The notes under the pieces: model-generated
Told to the model about the DNA's origin: nothing
The model's input: only the letters and a program-made list of their open reading frames with translations
The model's database searches: none
Translations under genes and position numbers: made by a program
Assembly: GCA_027603945.1 (NCBI GenBank)
Contig: JADIIU010000004.1
Coordinates: 62,001 to 126,000, forward strand
DNA: 64,000 nucleotides
Origin: Terramyces sp. JEL0728
Taxonomy: Eukaryota; Chytridiomycota; Chytridiomycetes; Rhizophydiales; Terramycetaceae
Direction of reading: 5' to 3'
In this document: positions 57,672-64,000 of the stretch, piece by piece
Layout: each line of letters begins with the position of its first letter
Numbering within the stretch: position 1 is the stretch's first letter

Positions 57672-59274
57672 TCATAACTTTAAATTGCTTGGATCAAAAT
57701 CATCACCGCAGCCATTCACCAAAACTTTCAGAAGCGCCTTCTTCTTTTGTAAGGATGAATCTGTCAAATCAAACATGGAGCATAGATTAAAGAGCATTTC
57801 CGGGTGTGAGCCAGCCAGAGATGGATTTGACACAATGAAGCTTTCCAAGTAGCTAGATTAATATTGTTTACCTGGCCGCTTGGCTAACATTACCAACATA
57901 TAATTGGCAAATGGCGACATTATTTTTAGCTGGATCATACTCAGGACAAGTGGTAAGCAGCTGTGTAAACTGTTCTAGTGCTTCGCTGTAATTACCAACT
58001 GCAAAGTAATAGAACCCTCTTTGGGATAGTATGAGATCTGGCTGTGGGTATTCTGCCAATTTTGTGAATTCTTCACTCGTTGATAGTCCAAGCATATTCT
58101 CTACTTTTATGAAAATGCTTTTAGCCGATTCCAGATCGCCAGTTTGAAGGTACAATCTACCAAGCATTGACCATAAGAAAGGATCACTATGGCTTTCTTG
58201 TAGTAGCTCATTCAATACGCTAGACGCCAGAATTAGGTCCGGAATTTGTATCAATAAGCAGACTACAAAGAGTACAAGCTGGTAATTTTGGTTGTGGTCA
58301 GGTTTGAAATCCCAAGCTTTTTGCGGATAGATCAATTTGTACAGCCGATGAATACTCTCATGATGGTTGCCTTTTAGTGATGGTAAGTGAGCAATCAAGC
58401 ATAGAAGATCAAAACTAATCATCTGCCCTGTTTGATCTGGGAATACATCAGGATATAGTTCATACAGCATTTCTTGCAAGTCGTTTACTTTAAGTTTATC
58501 CATTTCCACTTGGATAAGGTCGTAAAGCTTCAATTTAATCATGGCTGACCATCTGACATACCAAAGTTGCATGATATCTTTTACATCAGCGGGATGGGTG
58601 GATATAATATCATTTCGGGCAAGCGCTGCAATTTGTCTCCAATTAAAAGATTTGGCAAGTGAATCATATGGGTCTTCAAACTCTAATGCCTGCTCCATTG
58701 TCATTTTAGCGCGGTTTGGTCGTTGTGTTGAGTGAACGTTTCCAAATAATTTTACAACAGTATCATTCAAAGGGTCCAAGTTTGGTATATCCGAAAAATT
58801 AAGAGGATCTATCCATCTTCTCGTCGGCAATTTATAATGGATTGGGTCTATTACTGCAGGCAAAGGTGTTAACCTGGATTTCGGGATTGATGATTTGATG
58901 CTAGATGCTGCAGATAGATTTTCGGTTTTAACTGGAGAAATGTTGATTGGCAATTGTATCGTCGGTAATCGTGTCAGTTGGTCCGGTTCGTTATCCATAT
59001 CCAAGGAATTTTCCGAAGCAATAGTTTCAAATTCAGGTTTGGTTTCTACAGGAGCTGTTTGCTCTTGAATCTGAAACGGATTCTCTTCTTCCTTTCCTTC
59101 CAAACTGATATCTGGTTCCCAAATTGCATCTTTTGAATCCTCTCTCTTTGGAGTTACAACTTTTGGTGAAGAGTTTTCTGAATCCATTAAATCGCCGACA
59201 TCTAGTGTTTTGCGTACTTTGCTTTCTCCCTCCATTCTGAGATTTGTGATTTTAGAGTCAAATGGAAAATTCAT
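57672..59274 (-). CDS. TRAPP complex subunit TRAPPC12-like TPR protein
   Basis: 527 aa from exons 59274-57872 and 57852-57672 (intron 19 nt). A disordered, acidic N-terminus is followed by a conserved block (RWIDPLNFSDIPNLDPLNDT). The C-terminal TPR half has DPFLWSMLGRLYLQTGDLES, RGFYYFAVGNYSEALEQFTQ, KNNVAICQLYVGNVSQAARS and a tail LLKVLVNGCGDDFDPSNLKL, which parallels the end of animal TRAPPC12. TRAPPIII containing this subunit tethers vesicles in ER-Golgi and autophagy traffic. Saccharomyces lacks a clear orthologue. Confidence 0.82.
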
Positions 59275-59318
59275 TAGTCGAGCTTTAAATGAAAAGTTGT
59301 GGATAAATGGTTAATTTA

Positions 59319-60824
59319 TTAAAGTAAAAGCATGGAAATTGCAATGAATGGGATTGCCAGCATTTGTGCGGTTGAAGCACCAGATACAATGTTTCCATAG
59401 CCAGTAGCAACAGCTAAATCGGCAGCTGCAGAAGTAGATTCGTCGCAACCTTGAGACTGAGCTTTTGGTAAATCACCATTTCCGTAGCCAGATTTTGGAA
59501 TATCACCAGTATAGCCAGTTACTTGAGGACCAACATAGGCTGGCTTTGGAAGGTCGCCTCCATACCCAGTTGCTTGTGGAAGTTGGTTGGTAGTTACTTG
59601 CGGTACGTCGTTGGGATTGTATCCAAGGTTTGCAGTTGAGCCATTTCCAGAAGTGGTTGGAAGAGAGTTGGCTGCACCATTGGTGGTAGTTGAAGGAGGG
59701 ACGCCATTGGTGGTTTGCTTGGAAGCATCAGTAGTTTGTTGAGGTTCTGTGCCTTTGGTAGTGGTTGCAGCCACGGTGGTAGTTGGAACTGCAGTAGTTG
59801 GGGCTGCGGTGGTGGTTGGGGAGACAGTAGAAGTCACCTCTACTTTTCCACCAGTTCCAGGTTGTGCAATGCCATCAGGACAGTTAAACTTGCTAAAGGC
59901 ATTGGTGAAATCCAAGTCATTTTGTACAATGCACGAAGATCCAGCCAAATTGCAGTTATCGTTTGCTTTAAACTTTATATCCCTTTGCAGACCCCAGAAA
60001 GACAGCATAGTGACATAGTCTACAGAGTTTGCAAAGTCAACAACTTCTTTGGCATTGTCAAGACTGAAAATGAGATTTTGTTGGTCATTCTTCCCAATCA
60101 TAGGAGTGATACCAATTGATGCCGGAAAGTTGAGATCTTTAAGTTGGTCGCGAGTCCCTTTGGCAGCAGAGATTGCGTATTCGCCCATCTTGGTGTCGCC
60201 ATTTGGAGTGGAGGAGCCATAGTCCATGGCCATAATATTAACAACATCGATAGGAGTATTTTGCTTGGCTGCAGCGCGGACAGCAGAGATACCGGTAGTT
60301 CCTTCTACCAGCCCAGAGGTGCCAACAGCAACTGTTAACGAAATATGCAAATCTGGATTGTTTTTCTTCAAGATTTTGATTGCTTCATTGCGGTGTTGCA
60401 TAACTGCATCGGTAATAGTTCCAGATTCAATGTCGAAATCAATTGAGGCAGGTGTATAAAGGTCAATAACGCTTTGGTAAGCCTTTGCGAGGTCCTTGAC
60501 ATCTGCGATTTGGCCAGCAATTTCATCTAGGGTATTGCCAGGCAAAGCACCACCAAAGGAAATAATAATGTCACCGCCGTTTTGGCGAATATCCTTTACC
60601 TCGGCCACTTTGGAATCGATTGCTGCGTGATTAAAGACAATCTTTCCATTGCTTATGGTAATATCGACAAAGGCTAATCGGTAGTATTTGACACCAGTAG
60701 TTTTGATTGTATTCACATAATCCAAAGAATTGTTTTCATCCAACACATAAGGAGCAAAAATCTTTCCGGTTGGGAATTTTGCGTTAACAGCAGTCAACAA
60801 AGCAAGGAATGTAGCGAATTTCAT
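59319..60824 (-). CDS. GH18 chitinase with Thr/Pro linker and GPI-type tail
   Basis: 501 aa, single exon. Signal peptide MKFATFLALLTAVNAK. The GH18 barrel has IFAPYVLDENNSLDYVNTI, GDIIISFGGALPGN, the catalytic SIDFDIESG (DxxDxE-type with the acid Glu present), ISLTVAVGTSG and VVNIMAMDYGSS, and VDYVTMLSFWGLQRD. The barrel style (short loops, SFGG, DFDIE) is that of bacterial-type GH18 enzymes found in some fungi. A Thr/Ala/Pro-rich region, an 'ATGYGGDLPKP/VTGYTGDIPKS' repeat and a hydrophobic end (MLAIPFIAISMLLL) suggest GPI attachment. It probably remodels wall chitin. AATAAA overlaps the stop codon. Confidence 0.93.
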   Translation of the reverse strand: MKFATFLALLTAVNAKFPTGKIFAPYVLDENNSLDYVNTIKTTGVKYYRLAFVDITISNGKIVFNHAAIDSKVAEVKDIRQNGGDIIISFGGALPGNTLDEIAGQIADVKDLAKAYQSVIDLYTPASIDFDIESGTITDAVMQHRNEAIKILKKNNPDLHISLTVAVGTSGLVEGTTGISAVRAAAKQNTPIDVVNIMAMDYGSSTPNGDTKMGEYAISAAKGTRDQLKDLNFPASIGITPMIGKNDQQNLIFSLDNAKEVVDFANSVDYVTMLSFWGLQRDIKFKANDNCNLAGSSCIVQNDLDFTNAFSKFNCPDGIAQPGTGGKVEVTSTVSPTTTAAPTTAVPTTTVAATTTKGTEPQQTTDASKQTTNGVPPSTTTNGAANSLPTTSGNGSTANLGYNPNDVPQVTTNQLPQATGYGGDLPKPAYVGPQVTGYTGDIPKSGYGNGDLPKAQSQGCDESTSAAADLAVATGYGNIVSGASTAQMLAIPFIAISMLLL

Positions 60825-61332
60825 TTTCTATATGTATATTGTGGAAGTGAGGATGCGATTGCTCATTTATAGCCTGCTAGTGGCTCAATCTCCGGGGTAA
60901 TGTGGGCGTATTAAAGAGTAGTCATCAATGTCGACAACACGTAAATTCCACTGAATTGGACAGTGACTGAGAGTTTTAATCACTTGGTGGTTGAAATAGC
61001 TGCTTGCGATTGCATGGAATATTGGACAAGCGCAGAATCACGCACTGTGGAACCAATAACCTGAAACACCCTTGCTGGCCCCAGTTTCATCACATAAATC
61101 CGGCAACTTAACAGGTTTGTGTAACTGGCTTTGTTAATGCAATGAAATCGAGCAAGCAGCGAATGAGTTTGAAACTTAATTGTGCAGCGAGGAGAAAATG
61201 ATGGTCAAGTACGTGTCCTGCGTTGCGCAAACACTTGGCATAAAGTATCGCCTTGGATATAAATACAAACTCAATTGGCAGCTAGTATCCAGTGAAAACT
61301 TTGCCAATCAATCTGGAAAGTTTCAAAAAAAA
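60825..61332. other. Divergent intergenic region chitinase/RRP36
   Basis: About 500 bp. A minus-strand TATAAA at 60866-60871 lies 42 bp before the chitinase ATG. The frame of RRP36 is open without an obvious family match from 61180 up to the chosen ATG. Nothing else recognised. Confidence 0.5.
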
Positions 61333-62019
61333 ATGCAAATATCAAAAAAAGATTTACAGGAATTGTCATTTGGGGATCTTATTGAAGTAAAGCAGACTGT
61401 CGGAACCAGGGCATTTAATTCAGTATACAATGAAAAGGAAGACAAGCAAGAGAAACAGAAAACGAAAACCAAAAGAGCAGATAAAAACATGCCCCAGGAA
61501 ATCACATCAAAAAAGCAAGTATCAAGAAAGAGGAGCTTTGAAATATCGGCTGCACCAAAATATAGAGACCCTAGATTTGAGCCTCTCTCTGGGAAATTGA
61601 ATGAAGGGCTCTTCCAAAGATCGTACGGGTTCATTAGAGAATACCAAGAAACCGAATTGGAAATGTTGAAGAATGATATCCAGAAAGAAAAAGATGTTGA
61701 AAGAAAAGAGGAGCTGAAGAAAACCTTATCGCGATTGACATCTAAAGTCAATGCACAAAAAATCAAAGACAAACAGCAGCAGACAAAGAAGGAGTACAAA
61801 AAGAAGGAACAAGCTCTCGTAAAGGAGGGAAAGAATCCTTACTTCCTCAGACAATGTAATTTCATACTAATCCTAGCCGAATTGAAAAAGAAGGAATTGG
61901 TTGACAAATACAAATCGATAGGCAAAGGAGCTAATTTGGAAAAGATTCTGGAGAAAAGGAGAAAGAAGAATGCCGCAAAGGAGCATACAAGGATCCCTAC
62001 AACCCGGCGTTCTGGTTAA
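61333..62019 (+). CDS. RRP36: rRNA biogenesis protein Rrp36
   Basis: 221 aa from exons 61333-61855 and 61877-62019 (intron 21 nt). It starts MQISKKDLQELSFGDLIEVK and shows the family blocks APKYRDPRFEPLSGKLNEGL, SYGFIREYQETELEML, NPYFLRQSELKKKELVDKYK and EKRRKKNAAKEH. Rrp36 is a nucleolar factor for early pre-18S rRNA cleavages. The frame is open upstream to 61180 with another ATG, but the segment between looks non-conserved, so 61333 is preferred. AATAAA overlaps the stop codon. Confidence 0.92.
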   Translation: MQISKKDLQELSFGDLIEVKQTVGTRAFNSVYNEKEDKQEKQKTKTKRADKNMPQEITSKKQVSRKRSFEISAAPKYRDPRFEPLSGKLNEGLFQRSYGFIREYQETELEMLKNDIQKEKDVERKEELKKTLSRLTSKVNAQKIKDKQQQTKKEYKKKEQALVKEGKNPYFLRQCNFILILAELKKKELVDKYKSIGKGANLEKILEKRRKKNAAKEHTRIPTTRRSG

Positions 62020-62144
62020 TAAATTACTTTACTCTGTGTAAACCTCTCGCTCTCAAGAGCTGGTATAATGCTTCCCGGTACCGATTTTATTGAACCAGAT
62101 GCATCTTTGCCATTCGCCTTTCGGAACATTTCTTTTAGGAGTAT

Positions 62145-62190
62145 GCTCGGTTTGTCGTCTTGTAGCTCGGTTTGTCGTCTTCTAGCTCGG
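62145..62190. repeat. 20-bp tandem repeat, 2.3 copies
   Basis: GCTCGGTTTGTCGTCTTSTA occurs at 62145-62164 and 62165-62184 with one difference, followed by GCTCGG. Confidence 0.85.
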
Positions 62191-62432
62191 TAATTTACAA
62201 ATCATAAAAGAAATGGCCAGGGAACCCGTGAAATAAAAACAAAAAATCCACCGCAATCGCTCCAAAGTGGTCAATAATACCAGACTGCAGTGAAGCACAG
62301 TATCGCTATACATACTGTCTTTGAGCCCCAACTTGCATACTCAATGTCTCCTTGTCGATCGATTTGTGCACTCGCAATTTTCTTTGCAAACTTTTTTCGG
62401 CGGAGCGACTTCCAAACGCGGAATGTATGAGG

Positions 62433-62438
62433 TATAAA
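62433..62438 (+). promoter_or_regulatory. TATA box of small wall protein gene
   Basis: TATAAA (in GGTATAAAAAAGCGC) 30-35 bp before the ATG at 62468. Confidence 0.6.
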
Positions 62439-62467
62439 AAAGCGCTAAAAAAACCTGCCCCATTGAA

Positions 62468-62893
62468 ATGCAATTCACTAAATTCGCTTTGTTCGTTGCC
62501 GCTGTTTTTGCAAGAGGACCTGGAGGACTTGCTGCCGACCCATCTGGTACTGACATTGGAATCAAGACTGCTACTTCTGCAGGTACCAGACCTACTGATG
62601 TTCCAGCTAGTGGAAAGACTGAACAAACCAGCACTCTTCCACCAGCACAGACTTCTAGCGTTGACATCCCAATCATCACTTCAGCTCCATCCGCAACCAC
62701 TACCCAGGGTGGAAAGGTTGAAACCAGTGCTCCAGTAACCAAATTCACCACTGAATTCGTTACCACCGACATTATTATTTCATCCACCCTCGTCCACACT
62801 GTTGTTCCTAAAGTCGTTCCAATTCTTTCTGGAGCTGCTTCCTACTCTGTTGTTGGTGCTGCCGCTGCTGCATTCGTTGCTTTGGCTTTGTAA
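62468..62893 (+). CDS. Small Ser/Thr-rich GPI-type cell-wall protein
   Basis: 141 aa, single exon. Signal peptide MQFTKFALFVAAVFA. The middle is rich in Thr, Ser, Pro and Ala (SAGTRPTDVPASGKTEQTST) and likely O-mannosylated. The end is a small-residue cleavage region (LSGAASYSVVGAAAAAFVALAL) fitting a GPI-anchor signal. It has no cysteine and no enzymatic domain. Structural wall mannoprotein by inference. Confidence 0.8.
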   Translation: MQFTKFALFVAAVFARGPGGLAADPSGTDIGIKTATSAGTRPTDVPASGKTEQTSTLPPAQTSSVDIPIITSAPSATTTQGGKVETSAPVTKFTTEFVTTDIIISSTLVHTVVPKVVPILSGAASYSVVGAAAAAFVALAL

Positions 62894-62973
62894 GTTGATA
62901 GATAAATAAATTCACGAATAACTTTATTGCATTCAACAATTGATTTGAATTTCATGTCATTGGTATTAACTTG

Positions 62974-64000
62974 CTAGTCGGTTCGTGTATATCCGCTTTG
63001 CTCTCGTATAAGATCTGCAATGACCTTATAACCATACTTTACGGCATCAGTGTAGGCTAATGTTACTGTCTATGTACCTGTTCCCTCCCACCGATCTTTG
63101 GCGTTCACATCCACCTCAGGATACTTTAACAGACACTTGACCATTTCTGTTTTCCCACTACATGCAGCCAGATGCAGCAAAGTTCTCCCGTCGTAATCAC
63201 TAGCGCCTGGCGAAACTCCACCTCGAATTAGCCGTAGCAGTTCCATCAAATCTCCTTCCGCTGCCGCATTAAATGCCGCCATCTTTCCTTCTCTCTCTGT
63301 AGCTATCTTGTTCAATCTTGGATTAACCCTAATTCTAGTTGCAGTGGGTTTTAGCGAATCGAAATTGTGGAAAATGAATTCATCCACCAGTCTAGTAAAG
63401 AATTCTACTCCCCGCACCGAATTTCCAATCGAATCTAGTGGTGGAGAGTATATACAGATGCAGCCAAAGTCGGGTATCACTGCATATATGCTGCCCGACA
63501 CGCCTGATTTTGCCGGTATCCCAACTCGAAATGCCCATTCACCACTATAATCATATAGACCGCAAGAATACATCAAGGAAAGACAATCCCTACAAGTTCT
63601 GGATTTAAGGACCTTTGTTCCCGTCGTAGGACATTCGCCCATATTTGCCAATGTAGCACCAGCAATTGCAAGCTTGTTACAATCCGTTTCTAACGAACAG
63701 CATTGAAAGTAAAAATCCAGAGTTTCATTCAAATCAGTGCCTTCTGGAAATGCTTTTTTCCCTTGCATCATGTATCCCAAACAAAAGTTACTATCCGCAT
63801 GCATCTTTTCCGATAGATATACTATATTAGAAAAGCCCCATTTCAATCCTCCACTCATTTTGCATAGCTGCTCATTGACATATTGGAATTTCTCGTATAT
63901 CGGCTCATTTGATTTGATTAGAGAGCATGCCATGATCGCGCCTAAGTTAATATCGAGTACCAGAGTTAATCATTGGATTGTGTGGTCTGTTTTTAGAATT
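62974..64000 (-). CDS. Glutaminase with ankyrin repeats, cut by the right edge
   Basis: C-terminal part of a GLS-type glutaminase (glutamine to glutamate and ammonia). Introns are 63942-63960 (19 nt) and 63057-63077 (21 nt). Visible motifs: RPHNPMINSGAIMACSLI, NFCLGYMMQGKKAFPEGTDL, YFQCCSLETDCNKLAIAGAT, MYSCGLYDYSGEWAFRVGIP and AKSGVSGSIYAVIPDFGCIC, all conserved in the serine-beta-lactamase-like fold. Ankyrin repeats follow (GRTLLHLAACSGKTEMVKCL), then KDRWEGTAYTDAVKYGYKVI. That is the layout of animal GLS1/GLS2. The start lies beyond the window. Confidence 0.92.

Larger units (their letters stand above)
62020..62467. other. Intergenic region with short repeat and TATA box
   Basis: About 450 bp between RRP36 and the small wall protein gene. 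It holds a 20-bp tandem repeat and, at 62433-62438, a TATAAA located 30-35 bp before the downstream ATG. Confidence 0.55.

Noticed and set aside
59715..60119. Ser/Gly-rich plus-strand frame opposite the chitinase
   Set aside because: Mirror of the Thr/Pro linker codons; no start context, intron or homologue.

Overview
The window is nuclear DNA of a fungus. It encodes mitochondrial 5-aminolevulinate synthase, a CBM18/CBM19 chitin-binding surface protein family, a GH18 chitinase, GPI-type wall proteins, the fungal proteins Ett1, Mdm31/32, Tvp18 and Cgr1, and many universal eukaryotic genes. A CatSper-type single-repeat cation channel, known elsewhere from sperm and from zoosporic fungi, hints at an early-diverging, possibly flagellated lineage. 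That placement is inference. I cannot name the species.

The most striking property is the intron population. I resolved about 100 introns by requiring an open frame and family-consistent protein at each junction, and all but one are only 19-24 nt long (mostly 19-21). They run GT...AG, with a CTAAC/TTAAT-like branch point 1-6 nt before the AG. Each complete multi-exon gene sums to a whole number of codons after removal. Two introns in highly conserved genes (SMC1, UBC13) end in TG instead of AG yet keep the same 20-nt length. The single long exception (71 nt) is in RPS30.

Layout, left to right. 1-6.5 kb: a truncated gene, HEM1, the CatSper-like channel, an FHA-RING ligase and an F-box protein. 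6.5-16.9 kb: a disordered protein, V-ATPase subunit a, a tandem DUF3455 wall protein, EFM7 methyltransferase, ETT1, mitochondrial GluRS and proteasome beta-3. 17-21.4 kb: a surface-protein region with two DPBB-CBM18 paralogues and a small secreted protein, plus SWI5, a Sel1 protein and a GNAT. 21.9-31.5 kb: an ABCC transporter, SMC1 and APC5. 31.6-40 kb: CGR1, a coiled-coil protein, a membrane-anchored unknown, DIS3 and a 7-TM protein. 40-47.1 kb: a NIPA-like transporter, an NAD(P)-binding epimerase-like protein, two TVP18 paralogues around 5-FTHF cyclo-ligase, RRP46 and MDM31. 47.2-54.3 kb: an ANKRD13-like protein, PHB1, SPT16, UBC13 and RPS30. 54.5-64 kb: GOT1, a SMAP-domain protein, an atypical Rho GTPase, PDAP1, TRAPPC12, chitinase, RRP36, a small wall protein and an ankyrin-glutaminase cut by the right edge.

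The genome is very compact. Divergent start codons lie 18 and 52 bp apart, two convergent stop codons lie 5 bp apart, and in at least 18 genes the AATAAA hexamer overlaps the stop codon. Secreted and wall protein genes and HEM1 stand out by having clear TATA boxes about 25-40 bp before the ATG. Genes do not form functional operons. Related themes recur by chance or lineage history: RNA exosome (DIS3, RRP46), Golgi/ER traffic (TVP18 x2, GOT1, TRAPPC12), cohesion/mitosis (SMC1, APC5, FHA-RING) and the cell wall.
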